DNA from: CAXXOK01 sp964640955
Lineage (GTDB): Bacteria; Bacillota; Clostridia; Christensenellales; Aristaeellaceae
Direction of reading: 5' to 3'
Length of the DNA: 64,000 nucleotides
NCBI GenBank assembly: GCA_964640955.1
Contig: CAZXJI010000019.1
Coordinates: forward strand, 7,913-71,912
Of this stretch, positions 25,998-34,435 are shown piece after piece. Made by a program: the position numbers and the translations under genes. The notes beneath the pieces are model-generated. The model was not told the origin of the DNA. It searched no databases and saw nothing but the letters and a program-made list of their open reading frames with translations. Within the stretch, counting starts at the first letter, position 1; each line of letters begins with the position of its first letter.

Positions 25998-26367
25998 CGG
26001 GGGTTTCCTCCTCGTCCAGTCGTTGCATCAGCCGGGTTAAAAGCATCCGGCTTTCCTTCGCGTCGCCCGCGTCCAGCGCGGCAACCGCCGCGGCCAGGCT
26101 TTCGCGCGTATCCCACGCCTGTCCCGCCAGCCCCAGCGCCGCCTCGAAACGGCGCAGCTTCTGCTCCGAGCGCAAAATCAGCTCGTGCACGTTCTGGCGG
26201 CTGACGCCCATCTCCTCGGCGATCTCGGCGAGAGAAAGGTCCTCGTCGCAGTGCAGGAGCACCGCCCGCCGCTGCTTGGGCGTTAAAAGCCCCCCGTAGC
26301 AGGCGCATAGCGTACCCAGCTCCACGCTGTGCCTAAGCCGGCTTTCCGGGCTTTGCACGCCGCCCAC
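25987..26367 (-). CDS. YlxM family DNA-binding protein
   Basis: A 126-residue protein with a sigma-factor-region-4-like HTH (YGGLLTPKQRRAVLLHCDEDL then LAEIAEEMGVSRQNVHELI, near residues 24-65). YlxM homologues lie upstream of ffh across Firmicutes and are thought to influence SRP expression or function. The GTG at 26367 has AGGA nine bases upstream. It overlaps ffh and is driven by the promoter at 26420-26448. The acidic C-terminus (RLMQRLDEEETPDGV) is typical. Confidence 0.88.
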   Translation of the reverse strand: MGGVQSPESRLRHSVELGTLCACYGGLLTPKQRRAVLLHCDEDLSLAEIAEEMGVSRQNVHELILRSEQKLRRFEAALGLAGQAWDTRESLAAAVAALDAGDAKESRMLLTRLMQRLDEEETPDGV

Positions 26368-26411
26368 GGGGCCACATCCTTTCCGTCGCTGTCAAGGGTT
26401 TGCGGTTGACA

Positions 26412-26432
26412 GCGGTGGCAGTATACCACCGC
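26412..26432. promoter_or_regulatory. Palindrome spanning the -10 box of the SRP operon promoter
   Basis: Perfect 7-bp inverted arms GCGGTGG (26412-26418) and CCACCGC (26426-26432) flank seven bases that include most of the TATACT -10. This resembles a repressor site placed over a promoter. YlxM or another HTH protein is a candidate ligand (inference). Confidence 0.5.
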
Positions 26433-26448
26433 GCCAATCGCCTGTCAA
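26420..26448 (-). promoter_or_regulatory. Promoter of the ylxM-ffh-rpsP-khpA-rimM-trmD operon
   Basis: A perfect TTGACA (26443-26448) and TATACT (26420-26425) are separated by exactly 17 bp on the minus strand, about 50 bases upstream of the ylxM start. Confidence 0.9.
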
Positions 26449-26468
26449 GCGTTTTTCGTTGACACGAC

Positions 26469-26505
26469 AAACGGGCGCGCCGCTTCGGGCCGCCCGCCGC
26501 CGTTT
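26469..26505 (-). terminator. Terminator-like hairpin after tag
   Basis: Outer arms AAACGG/CCGTTT (26469-26474 with 26500-26505) enclose a GC-rich inner stem, lying between the tag stop and the SRP operon promoter. The T-tract is short, so it may be a weak terminator. Confidence 0.45.
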
Positions 26506-26530
26506 GGAGGATTATGGTTTTGAAATGGGA

Positions 26531-27100
26531 TTACTCCGGTAAAAGCTCCTTCATCACGAAGCAGTCCCGTTCGTGGTCGTTGATGATCCCGACGGACTGA
26601 AGGTAGCTGTACACGGTCACGGTGCCCACGAACTTCATGCCCCGTTTGCGCAGGTCTTTGGAGACCGCGTCGCTCAACTCCGAGCGCACGGGAAACACGT
26701 CCGTGCGGTTCACCACGGGGCCGTCCGGAATGAAGCCGGTCAGATAGCGGTCGAAGGAACCGAACGCCTCCCGAATGTCCAGAAACACCCGCGCGTTGGT
26801 GATCGTCGCGCGAATCTTGAGCCTGTTGCGGATGATCTCCCCGTCCGCAAGCAGCCTTTCCACGTCGTTTTCCCCGAAGGCCGCGACCGCCTCCGCGTCG
26901 AAGCCCGCAAACGCGCGGCGAAACGCCTCCCGCTTGCTCAGCACGATATACCACGAAAGTCCCGCCTGAAACCCTTCCAGCACGAGCATTTCGTACAGCG
27001 CCTGGTCGTCGTGGCAGGGGCGGCCCCATTCCCGGTCGTGGTAGTTTTCCATCAGTTCCCCGCGCACCCAGCTGCAACGGCGGCCGTCATGCATCGTCAC
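26531..27100 (-). CDS. tag: DNA-3-methyladenine glycosylase I
   Basis: A 189-residue base-excision repair enzyme that removes 3-methyladenine. The zinc-snap residues are visible: Cys in RRCSWV near the N-terminus, His in ENYHDREWG and the C-terminal NDHERDCF with His and Cys. VLEGFQAGLSWYIVLSKREAFRRAF is a Tag signature. GTG at 27100 is the likely start because AAGGAGG lies eight bases upstream; it overlaps the end of the AI-2E-type gene by 14 bp. The product is cytosolic. Confidence 0.94.
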   Translation of the reverse strand: MTMHDGRRCSWVRGELMENYHDREWGRPCHDDQALYEMLVLEGFQAGLSWYIVLSKREAFRRAFAGFDAEAVAAFGENDVERLLADGEIIRNRLKIRATITNARVFLDIREAFGSFDRYLTGFIPDGPVVNRTDVFPVRSELSDAVSKDLRKRGMKFVGTVTVYSYLQSVGIINDHERDCFVMKELLPE

Positions 27101-28295
27101 GTCCGTTTCCTCCTTCGCCCGCCGTCGTTTCGGCGCCGGCCCCCGTTTCGGTCTGCGGTTCGCTCCCCCGCTTCCAGCGCTCCTGCATGTAGCCGAGCAA
27201 CAACCGGAAATCGGCCGTCGCGCCGGCGAAGAACTCGGCGCGCACGGCGCTGACCAGCACCAGCATCGCGATGGGCCCCAGAATCAGGCCGATCACGCCG
27301 CCCAGCCGCATGCCCACGAACATGCCCACCAGCGAAAGAAGCGGTGACATGCCCAGGTTGTCGCCCAGCAGCTTGGGGTCCAGCAGCCTGCGCAGCAGGC
27401 TGTAGGCCGCGTAAAAGATCAATATCGCCCAGCCGGAGTACGCATCCCGGATCAGGAAGCACACCAGCGCCCAGGGCAGGTACAGCACGCCGCAGCCGAA
27501 TTGGGGTATCAGCTCCAGGAATGCCGCCAGCACGCCCACCAGCGCGGCGTAGGGGAAGCCCATCAGCTGAAAATACACGGTGGACAGCCCCAGCAAAATC
27601 ACAAACCACAGCAGCTGCACCTTCACATACCCCAGCGCTCCCTTGACCGCCGAACGCCGGAGCACCGTCAGGTTGCCCTCGATGGCGCCGTCCTCGCGGC
27701 GGTTTAAAAGCCGGTTCCGCACCTCCGGAAAGCGCTTGGTAATGAAGTACACGCCCAGGATGAGGAAGTTCGCGTAGATCAGCGCGTAGGGCAGGCCCGA
27801 GGCGAACCCCACCATAAAGTTGAGCGAGCTGCCCGCCAGAACCGACGCCTGCTCTCCCAGCCACTTATAGGCGGAGTTGAGGGAATCCTGCAGCGCGGCG
27901 CTGATGTTCTCGGGCATGGCCTCCGCCGCGCCCAGAATGCGGTCGCTGGCCTCGCGCAGGACGTTAATGGTGCCGTTGACGATGTTTTGGGCGTTGTTCG
28001 CCGCGCTGATCACCTGCCCCACGGCGAAGCTCGCGAACCAGTAGATGATGAAGAACGCCGCCGCGCTGACCAGAATGACCCAGAAGGCGACGGCGAAGCC
28101 GCGCTTCAGATGCAGTTTTTTCTCAAAGAAGGTGATCAGCGGCTGCAGCGCGGCCGCTACCGGCAGCGCGATGATGAACGGCGAAAGCGTGTCCCACAAC
28201 AGCGGTACCACGTACACGAGAAACAGCGCGATCAGCATGCAGAAAAGCAGGCGCAGGCCGAGCCGTTCCGCGGCGTAGCGTACCGGATGGTTCAT
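27087..28295 (-). CDS. AI-2E/PerM-family membrane protein
   Basis: A 402-residue protein with about eight membrane segments. The family signatures are a central hydrophobic pair with SFAVGQVISAANNAQNIVNG and the C-terminal FLELIPQFGCGVLYLPWALV and LLGDNLGMSPLLSLVGMFVGMRLGG (near 320). These proteins are proposed exporters of AI-2 or other solutes, or sodium/proton antiporters; the actual role here is unknown. The start at 28295 follows GAGGGG. The last 50 residues are charged and cytosolic. Confidence 0.85.
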   Translation of the reverse strand: MNHPVRYAAERLGLRLLFCMLIALFLVYVVPLLWDTLSPFIIALPVAAALQPLITFFEKKLHLKRGFAVAFWVILVSAAAFFIIYWFASFAVGQVISAANNAQNIVNGTINVLREASDRILGAAEAMPENISAALQDSLNSAYKWLGEQASVLAGSSLNFMVGFASGLPYALIYANFLILGVYFITKRFPEVRNRLLNRREDGAIEGNLTVLRRSAVKGALGYVKVQLLWFVILLGLSTVYFQLMGFPYAALVGVLAAFLELIPQFGCGVLYLPWALVCFLIRDAYSGWAILIFYAAYSLLRRLLDPKLLGDNLGMSPLLSLVGMFVGMRLGGVIGLILGPIAMLVLVSAVRAEFFAGATADFRLLLGYMQERWKRGSEPQTETGAGAETTAGEGGNGRDDA

Positions 28296-28397
28296 ACGTG
28301 GCCCCTCTCTGCGGCCGCGGGCCGCCGGGCGTTGCAAACGGGTCGGTCGCCTTTCTCAAGCCGTTTCATAAGCCGGTTTCCGATGGAAGCCGGAAGA

Positions 28398-29252
28398 TCA
28401 GAAGCCCTTGCCGCCGCCGCCGTGGCTCACGCCGCCGCCGCCGGAATGCACGCCGCTGCCGCCGCCCCCGCCAAAGCCGCGTCCGCCGCCGCTGCCCGGA
28501 GGCGGCGCCTTGCGCGTGCGGGTAACGGTGGTGCGCAGGTATTCGTCGCGGCTTTCGATCATTTCCACGTGCGCGTTCTGCGCGTAATCGTAATGGTAGG
28601 TGCCGCCCTTGAGCTTGTAGCGCGCCTTGACGATGCCGACGAAGCCAAGCCCGATCAACAGGCAGAGCACTCCGCCCGCGAGCATTTCCGTCCCGGTCAG
28701 CACCTTGTGCCGCGCGGTCAGTATCTGCCCGGTCACGACGTCGTAGCGGTACTGCCCCTCCGGAATGCCGGCCTTCACGTAAGCCTGCACCTTGGCGATC
28801 ATCGCCAGCGCCGCCTCCGCGTACAGTCCGGCGCGCAGGTTGGGGTTGCTCACGTCCAGCGCGCCTTCGATGCGCGCGTCGGTCATGTAGTCAATCATCG
28901 CGCCGGTGGTGGAAAGGTACTCCTGGCGGTTGTACATGTCGATGTAGTAAAGCGCGCCGCTGTTTTCGCTGTCCAGGCCGAAGCCGCCCTGGTCGTAATA
29001 ATCGTCGGCAACCTGGGCCTGGGAATCCTCCCCGGTTGTAGCGTCGCTGGTCAGCACCACGAAGTCCATGCCCGTGGCGCTTTGGAAATCCGCGATGGCG
29101 GAGCGTATCTCCTGCTCCTCGGCAGTGGTAAAGAGGTTTGCGTTGTCAAACACGCGCTCCCCCTCGGCCAGGGCCGGCGCCGCGCCGAACACGAGCAAGC
29201 CGAAAATCAGGAGGGCGGTCCAGAGGGCGAAAATGCGCTTCGTTTTCTTCAT
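28398..29252 (-). CDS. TPM-domain (YgcG-like) secreted/membrane protein
   Basis: A 284-residue protein with a signal peptide (KKTKRIFALWTALLIFGLLVFGAAPALA), an extracytoplasmic TPM domain (VFDNANLFTTAEEQEIRSAIADFQ then GMDFVVLTSD), a membrane helix near 192-212 and a cytosolic tail ending in a Gly/Ser/His repeat (SGGGRGFGGGGGSG, VSHGGGGKGF). The tail resembles YgcG-type proteins. ATG at 29252 is taken because GGGGG(T)GGGGG lies upstream. It starts 12 bases after the zinc-ribbon gene, so the two are cotranscribed. Confidence 0.85.
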   Translation of the reverse strand: MKKTKRIFALWTALLIFGLLVFGAAPALAEGERVFDNANLFTTAEEQEIRSAIADFQSATGMDFVVLTSDATTGEDSQAQVADDYYDQGGFGLDSENSGALYYIDMYNRQEYLSTTGAMIDYMTDARIEGALDVSNPNLRAGLYAEAALAMIAKVQAYVKAGIPEGQYRYDVVTGQILTARHKVLTGTEMLAGGVLCLLIGLGFVGIVKARYKLKGGTYHYDYAQNAHVEMIESRDEYLRTTVTRTRKAPPPGSGGGRGFGGGGGSGVHSGGGGVSHGGGGKGF

Positions 29253-29264
29253 TTCCCCCACCCC

Positions 29265-30350
29265 CTAAAACAGGAAGTACGCGGCCACGCAGTATACCAC
29301 GAAGCACGCGGCCGCCAGCCCCAGCCCGTAGAGCCGAAGCTTTCCCTTGTTGATGGGCAGTTTGCCGCACACCTCGCCGGTACGGCCGTTCATGGCGTAG
29401 TAGTAGGGCTCCTCCTGCCCCTTGACGGGGTAGGTGAGGATCCACGTGGGCAGCAGCGCGTACTTGCTCTGCTTGTTGGTCAGCGCCGCGCTGGAGGAGC
29501 CGGAGTAGCTGGTGTAGTGCACCGTCTGCGTCAAAAGCGGGGATACGTACCCGCTCAGCTCGCTTTCCAGATCCGCGGTGGCCTCCGCCTCGTCGATGTC
29601 GCGCCGCTCGGCCAGAAATCCGGAGAGATACGCGCCGGAGAAGGGCTTGACTTCCTCCAGCGGATAGGGGTGAATGCCGTCGTTGAGCTTGCGGTTGGCT
29701 TTCTTCAGCGCCGGACGCATGACGTTTGAAAAGGTGATGTTCGCGCGCCGGGTTACGGCGTAGTGCTTGGTGGTGGTCACGATGTACTGGCCCGAGTCCA
29801 TCACCGTGGATTCCCGGCCTTCACCCTCGTAGCGGCCGTCCACCAGGCAGCGGGAGACGAAATGCGGGTAGTATACGCCTTCCATCTGCCCGACCTGTTC
29901 GCGGGCGAAGAAGCCCTTGGGCACGAAGCGTTTCCTGGCGACCCATTGCATGAAGCGCTCGACCGCCTTATCCTTGCTGATGGAGAAGGGCAGCACCTCG
30001 TCGGGCGTCATGTCCCGGGTCAGCTTCCCCTGCAGCACCACGGGGTTGTGGCAGTAGTAGCAGTGGGTGGCCACGGTGGTTTCGTCGGTCATGATCTCGC
30101 TGCCGCAGCTGGGGCAGTGGTAAACGACCTGATTGCCGTTTTCCGGCTCGGGTTCCGCCTGCTCCTGCGCATGGTCGTGCGCGTGCTCCGCCTGTTCCGC
30201 TTCCGCCTGCTTGCGGTACTCGTCCGCCTTTTTGAGCAGCGTTTTTTCATCGAAAATTGAGCCGCAGGAGTCGCATTTCCATTTTTGGTCGTCGGGACTG
30301 AACGCCAGATACGAACCGCAATTGGGACACTGATAGGTAACGCCCGCCAT
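29265..30350 (-). CDS. Zinc-ribbon membrane protein
   Basis: A 361-residue protein with two N-terminal zinc-ribbon motifs (CPNCGSYL..CDSCGS near 8-30 and CPSCGSEIMT..CYYCHN near 78-98), a charged His/Glu-rich linker between them, a long soluble region and one C-terminal membrane helix (LGLAAACFVVYCVAAYFLF). Genes of this type often pair with TPM proteins. The start at 30350 has GAGGTGAGC upstream. The function is unknown; the arrangement suggests an envelope-anchored metal or stress-response module. Confidence 0.75.
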   Translation of the reverse strand: MAGVTYQCPNCGSYLAFSPDDQKWKCDSCGSIFDEKTLLKKADEYRKQAEAEQAEHAHDHAQEQAEPEPENGNQVVYHCPSCGSEIMTDETTVATHCYYCHNPVVLQGKLTRDMTPDEVLPFSISKDKAVERFMQWVARKRFVPKGFFAREQVGQMEGVYYPHFVSRCLVDGRYEGEGRESTVMDSGQYIVTTTKHYAVTRRANITFSNVMRPALKKANRKLNDGIHPYPLEEVKPFSGAYLSGFLAERRDIDEAEATADLESELSGYVSPLLTQTVHYTSYSGSSSAALTNKQSKYALLPTWILTYPVKGQEEPYYYAMNGRTGEVCGKLPINKGKLRLYGLGLAAACFVVYCVAAYFLF

Positions 30351-30401
30351 ATGCTCACCTCGCCCGCGGCGACGCCGCCGGATATTCCCATGGATATTGC
30401 G

Positions 30402-30430
30402 ATTATAGCATTTCACCCGGCAAAACACAA
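30402..30430 (-). promoter_or_regulatory. Promoter of the zinc-ribbon / TPM operon
   Basis: TTGTGT (30425-30430) and TATAAT (30402-30407) are 17 bp apart on the minus strand, with TGC giving an extended -10. It could also serve the AI-2E-type and tag genes downstream, as no terminator is seen between them. Confidence 0.82.
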
Positions 30431-30575
30431 CCCGCGCGGGCGCCTTGGGAGGTTGACGCGCGGGTGGAAAACGCTGCGCTCGTGAGCCGTGGGCAATTCG
30501 TTATGGCAAAGCTTCATGCGCATGTTGGACGCGGGCGACGTGATGGGCGGTTACGACGCACACAATGCCGCCTGC

Positions 30576-30646
30576 CTTACCCGTTCGTAAGCGATACCCC
30601 TTGCCGTCCCGCGGCCGGCAACGCAGTTTGGGCTTTGGGGAACAGG
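30576..30646 (+). repeat. Fragment of a dispersed repeat element
   Basis: About 71 bases match, with a dozen or so differences, the right part of the inverted-repeat element at 48681-48750. Shared segments include CGTTCGTAAG and GATACCCCTTGCC. Only this end is recognisable here; the rest of the 346-bp gap holds no gene I can support. Confidence 0.65.
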
Positions 30647-30648
30647 TA

Positions 30649-30674
30649 GGGGGCCGCCCGGTTGGGCGGCCCCC
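30649..30674. terminator. Strong hairpin downstream of the 59-residue gene
   Basis: An 11-bp perfect GC stem (30649-30659 with 30664-30674, loop GGTT) sits 22 bases after the stop codon of the small minus-strand gene. There is no T-tract, so efficiency is uncertain. Confidence 0.55.
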
Positions 30675-30696
30675 TGAATACTCGGAATACTGAACT

Positions 30697-30876
30697 TCAC
30701 AGCAGGCGCGGGCTGATGCAATCGTTGGGCACGTCCTCGTCCGCGGGCACCAGGCTCCGTTTGGCTGCTTTGCGCAGCGCGTCGGCCTCGTCGTCGCGCG
30801 GGGGCGCTTCCTCCTCGGGATCGGGAATCTCGTCGTTGTAGGTGATCTGCTCCCACTCGCGTTTCTCGTTTTCCAT
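30697..30876 (-). CDS. Small acidic protein, unknown
   Basis: A 59-residue reading frame from ATG 30876 to TGA 30697 with AAAGGAG about nine bases upstream. It begins MENEKREWEQITYNDEIPD, is rich in Glu and Asp with one Lys/Arg cluster near residues 35-42 and ends CISPRLL. I do not recognise it. A ribosome binding site, an extended -10 (TACAAT at 31006-31011, preceded by TGG) and a downstream hairpin together support a real gene. Confidence 0.65.
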   Translation of the reverse strand: MENEKREWEQITYNDEIPDPEEEAPPRDDEADALRKAAKRSLVPADEDVPNDCISPRLL

Positions 30877-31054
30877 GGCCGACCGCTCCTTTCCTGTTCC
30901 TGCCCGGCATCGCCCTTTACGCCCGAAAACCGCGCGGACGCTACGCCGCGGGGCCGTCGGGAGTTATTCGTTTTTGGGGCTCGCGCAGCGCTGTCCGGCA
31001 GGGTTATTGTACCATAAAACCGACCGCGCGTACACCCCGGAGCCGGTCCCTTCG

Positions 31055-31909
31055 TTACGCCTTTTGGCGGTCTTTCCCCCGCTGCACCCAGCGGATGGCC
31101 ATCGGCATCCAGTTTTCATTGTCGGGATACAGGTGCTCCGGCCCCCGCGCGCTGGTCGGGCCGCACAGGGACAGGCCGTGGCCGCCCTTTTCGTACAGGT
31201 GCATCTCAAACGGCACGCCGTTTCTGCGCAGCGCCGCGGCGTACATCATCGTGTTTTCCACAGGCACGGCGCCGTCCTCCACCGTGTGCCACAAGAAGGC
31301 GGGCGGGGTTTTCGCGTTCACGCGCGTCTCCAGGCTCAGCGCGGCGATCGTCTCCGGCGCGGCGTCCGGCCCCAGCAGACAATCACGCGAACCCTCGTGG
31401 GTAAACGCGCCCATGGTGAGCACGGCATAGCAGAGGATCATCCCGTCCGGCCGCCAGTCCTTGCCGCCTCCGCCGCCCAGCGCATCGGCGAAAAACGGTT
31501 CGTCCCACAGGGTGCCCAGCGTCGCGCACAGGTGCCCGCCCGCCGAAAAGCCCATGGTGTAAAGCTGGTCCGGGCACACGCCGTACGCGGCGGCGTTGCG
31601 CCTCACCAGCCGCACCGCGGTCGCCAGTTCCAGCGCGGCGCTGGGGAAACGGGAGGGCGCGACGCTGTACTGCAATACGAAGGCGTGGATGCCCGCCGCC
31701 AGGAAGCGCATGGCGACCGGCTCGGCCTCGCGGGCCGACTTGAAGGAGTAACCGCCGCCGGGGCAGATGATCACGGCCGGGCGCACCGCGTTATCGGGCA
31801 TTTCCGGGCTCCCGTCCAAAAGATAAGCCTGCAGGTACGGCGTTTCGCCCTCCCGCACGGCTCCAACCTTCCGATAATCCACCTGAAGGGCTATTCGTTC
31901 ATATCGCAT
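31055..31909 (-). CDS. Alpha/beta-hydrolase, acetyl-esterase-like
   Basis: A 284-residue enzyme with an oxyanion-hole-like CPGGGYSF (near 50), nucleophile elbow GFSAGG (near 121) and a late His in KGGHGLSL (near 248); a candidate Asp lies in the HTVEDGAVPV stretch. This is the pattern of BD-FAE/acetyl-xylan-esterase-like hydrolases that remove acyl groups from sugars. It has no signal peptide, so it acts on imported or internal substrates. It is divergent from the Gfo/Idh gene. The start codon region has a weak ribosome binding site. Confidence 0.85.
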   Translation of the reverse strand: MRYERIALQVDYRKVGAVREGETPYLQAYLLDGSPEMPDNAVRPAVIICPGGGYSFKSAREAEPVAMRFLAAGIHAFVLQYSVAPSRFPSAALELATAVRLVRRNAAAYGVCPDQLYTMGFSAGGHLCATLGTLWDEPFFADALGGGGGKDWRPDGMILCYAVLTMGAFTHEGSRDCLLGPDAAPETIAALSLETRVNAKTPPAFLWHTVEDGAVPVENTMMYAAALRRNGVPFEMHLYEKGGHGLSLCGPTSARGPEHLYPDNENWMPMAIRWVQRGKDRQKA

Positions 31910-32164
31910 CGTTTTTGTTCCATCCTTCCGTCGCGGCGTCCGCTTCGCTTGGGTTCGCTTTGGGCCGGACCGCCGCCGCCTTAGCTATTATTGTATCACA
32001 GCCGGCGCGGACGGGAACAGCCTTTTTCATCCTGTCGGCGCCGTATTTCCGATTCCCGCGTTCCATCTTTTCGCGCAATCGGGTATAATGGAATCAGATC
32101 CAAACGCGGCTCCGTTCTGCGGGCCGCGGCACCTACGCTCAATGGTTATAAGGAGGGTTTTCGC

Positions 32165-33154
32165 ATGATCAACGTTGCGATTCTGGGCGCGGGCCACATC
32201 GCCGGCAAAATGGCCCGAACGCTTGCGGGCATGGCCGCCGCGGGCAACCGGGACGTGCGCGCGTACGCCGTCGCCGCGCGCGATGCGGAGCGCGCGGAAA
32301 CGTTCGCCGCGGAGCACGGCATTCCCAAGGCCTACGGCAGCTACGAGGCGATGCTTAACGACCCCGAGGTGCAGCTGGTGTACGTCGCCACGCCGCACTC
32401 GCACCACTACCAGCACATCAGGCTGTGCCTGCAGGCCGGCAAGCACGTGCTGTGTGAAAAGGCCTTCACCGTCAACGCCCGGCAGGCCGAGGAGGTCGTC
32501 TCCCTCGCGCGGGATAAGGGGCTGCTCCTCGCCGAGGCGATCTGGACGCGCTACCTGCCCTCCCGCGCGATCATCGACGGGCTGATTGCGGAGGGCTCCA
32601 TCGGCACGCCGCACATGCTGACCGCCAACCTCGCCTACCCCATCGAGAGCGTGGAACGCATCTATAACCCGGCGCTGGCGGGCGGCGCGCTGCTGGACGT
32701 GGGCGTGTACGCGGTCAACTTTGCCTCCATGGTCTTCGGCGACGATCTGACCGGCGTCTACAGCACCGTGCAGATGATGGAAACCGGCGTGGACCGCCAG
32801 GAGAGCGTAACACTCACCTACGCCGACGGCAAGATGGCCGTGCTGTGCGCCTCCGCCGCCTGCGCGGGCGACTGCCACGGCGTGGTTTACGGCAGCGCGG
32901 GCACCCTGACGGTAGATAACATCAACAATCCCAAAACGGTGACCGTCATGCCTTTCCGCAAGCCGGAGCAGGCGCGCACCGTAACCGTACCCGAACAGAT
33001 CACGGGCTTCGAGTACCAGGTGCAGGCCTGCGCGGACGCCATCGGCCGCGGGGAGGTGGAATGCGCCGCCATGCCCCACGAGGAAATTCTGCGCATGATG
33101 CGCCTGATGGACAGGCTGCGCGCCCAGTGGGGGCTCAAGTACCCGTTCGAGTAG
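32165..33154 (+). CDS. Gfo/Idh/MocA-family oxidoreductase
   Basis: A 329-residue NAD(P)-dependent dehydrogenase. The Rossmann motif is VAILGAGHIAGKMARTLAGM, followed by ATPHSHHYQHIRLCLQAGKHVLCEKAFTVN (near 75-105) with the catalytic Lys in CEKAF. The C-terminal domain is of the usual alpha/beta type. The ATG at 32165 follows AAGGAGG. A TATAAT at 32084-32089 upstream is a probable -10 with a weak -35. The substrate (a sugar, inositol or dihydrodiol) cannot be told from sequence. Confidence 0.9.
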   Translation: MINVAILGAGHIAGKMARTLAGMAAAGNRDVRAYAVAARDAERAETFAAEHGIPKAYGSYEAMLNDPEVQLVYVATPHSHHYQHIRLCLQAGKHVLCEKAFTVNARQAEEVVSLARDKGLLLAEAIWTRYLPSRAIIDGLIAEGSIGTPHMLTANLAYPIESVERIYNPALAGGALLDVGVYAVNFASMVFGDDLTGVYSTVQMMETGVDRQESVTLTYADGKMAVLCASAACAGDCHGVVYGSAGTLTVDNINNPKTVTVMPFRKPEQARTVTVPEQITGFEYQVQACADAIGRGEVECAAMPHEEILRMMRLMDRLRAQWGLKYPFE

Positions 33155-33210
33155 GCGGCCGATATTCCGGCTGTTGAACACCCCTCCCTTGCTTGTGCCC
33201 TTTCCTTTCG

Positions 33211-33238
33211 AGCCCCGTGCCGCATGCGGCACGGGGCT
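33211..33238 (+). terminator. Terminator after the Gfo/Idh gene
   Basis: A perfect 28-bp palindrome (33211-33238) is followed by TT and lies 57 bases after the stop codon. Confidence 0.75.
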
Positions 33239-33312
33239 TTGATACGCCCGCCACTCCGTTTTGCTTTACGCGTATTTTTCCGCGCGGCAGAAAATTCGCC
33301 CGGATCATACAT

Positions 33313-33340
33313 TTGCAATCTGCATGGCATTGATTATAAT
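33313..33340 (+). promoter_or_regulatory. Promoter of the TRAP/catabolic operon
   Basis: TTGCAA (33313-33318) and TATAAT (33335-33340) are 16 bp apart. The operator at 33344-33366 begins just downstream of the -10 box. Confidence 0.8.
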
Positions 33341-33343
33341 ACG

Positions 33344-33366
33344 GTCATACTGTATGACGTCATACA
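33344..33366. promoter_or_regulatory. Probable GntR operator: overlapping palindromes
   Basis: GTCATAC (33344-33350), GTATGAC (33352-33358) and GTCATAC (33359-33365) form two overlapping palindromes: one centred on 33351 and a perfect 16-bp one, TGTATGACGTCATACA, at 33351-33366. It lies at the transcription start region, so bound repressor would block the polymerase. A related site precedes the gntR gene (39630-39646). Confidence 0.75.
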
Positions 33367-33394
33367 ATCCAACATGCCCGAAGGAGGTACCCCT

Positions 33395-34411
33395 ATGAAA
33401 AGGACCCTGGTATTCCTGCTTTGCATGACGCTCGTTTTGGCCGTCGCCGGAAGCGCCCTGGCCGCGAGCGCCTACACCATCAAATTCGCCTACACCCAGG
33501 GCGACAAGCCCGCCGAGGAAAGCGCGGAGATCATGTACGCCGAGCTTTTCAAGGACTACTGCGAAACGAATTCCGACGGCCAACTGAAAGTGGAGCTGTA
33601 TCCCTCCGGCCAGCTGGGCACGGCGGCCGAGAACGTGCAGGGCGTAGTGGCCGGCAACCTGGAAATGGCCTGCGTCAACCTGAGCATGCTCAACTCCATC
33701 TATGCCGACAGCATGGTGCTCTCCTGCCCCGGCCTGTTCAGCTCCGAGGAGGAGTGCGACCAGGTGCTCGCCGGGGAATGGGGCCAAACCTTCTTTGGCA
33801 AAATGGAGGCGGCCACCAACGTCAAGATGCTCACCGCCATCTCCAACGGCTTCCGCTGCTTCACCTCCAGCAAGGCTCCCCTGACCACCGTGGACAGCGC
33901 CAAGGGCGTCGTGTTCCGCGTCATGGACAGCCCCGTGTTCATTAAGATGGTGGAAGCGCTGGGCGCCAAGGCCGTGCCCATGGCCGGCTCCGAAATGTAC
34001 ACCGCCATGCAGAACGGCACCGTGGACGGGCAGGAGAATCCCGTCATGAACATTTTGAACGACAAAACCTACGAAGTGCAGAAGTACATGGTCATGGACA
34101 AGCACGTCGCCAGCGTCATGACCTTCATCATCAGCTCCTCGTTCTTCAACGGCCTGCCGGCCGACCTGCAGCAGATCGTGCTGGACGCCGCGGCCAACGC
34201 GACCGACGACGCGCAGCAGGTGGTGTACAACGTCAACACCGAAGGCGTCAAGCAGCTCGAGGAGCTCGGCCTGCAAATCTACACCCCGACCGACGAGGAG
34301 CTGGCCGCCTGGCACGAAGCCATCGCCGGCCCCTGCCAGGAGTACGTGCGCAGCCAGCTGGGCGACGAGCTGGTGGACGGCCTGATCGCCGCGATCGACG
34401 CCGTGCGCTGA
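33395..34411 (+). CDS. TRAP transporter substrate-binding protein DctP
   Basis: A 338-residue periplasmic-type solute receptor of a TRAP transporter. It has a signal peptide (KRTLVFLLCMTLVLAVAGSALA), then IKFAYTQGDKPAEES; the family signatures SGQLGTAAENVQGVVAGNLEMA (near 73) and GVVFRVMDSPVFIKMVEALGAKAVPMAGSEMYTAMQNGTVDGQENP (170-215, with the carboxylate-binding Arg in FRVM) are clear. This Arg predicts an organic acid ligand. It is the first gene of an operon with dctQ, dctM, an enolase-superfamily enzyme and a LarA-like gene. The start has AAGGAGG. Confidence 0.95.
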   Translation: MKRTLVFLLCMTLVLAVAGSALAASAYTIKFAYTQGDKPAEESAEIMYAELFKDYCETNSDGQLKVELYPSGQLGTAAENVQGVVAGNLEMACVNLSMLNSIYADSMVLSCPGLFSSEEECDQVLAGEWGQTFFGKMEAATNVKMLTAISNGFRCFTSSKAPLTTVDSAKGVVFRVMDSPVFIKMVEALGAKAVPMAGSEMYTAMQNGTVDGQENPVMNILNDKTYEVQKYMVMDKHVASVMTFIISSSFFNGLPADLQQIVLDAAANATDDAQQVVYNVNTEGVKQLEELGLQIYTPTDEELAAWHEAIAGPCQEYVRSQLGDELVDGLIAAIDAVR

Positions 34412-34435
34412 GCGGCCAAACAATTCTACGCAGAG

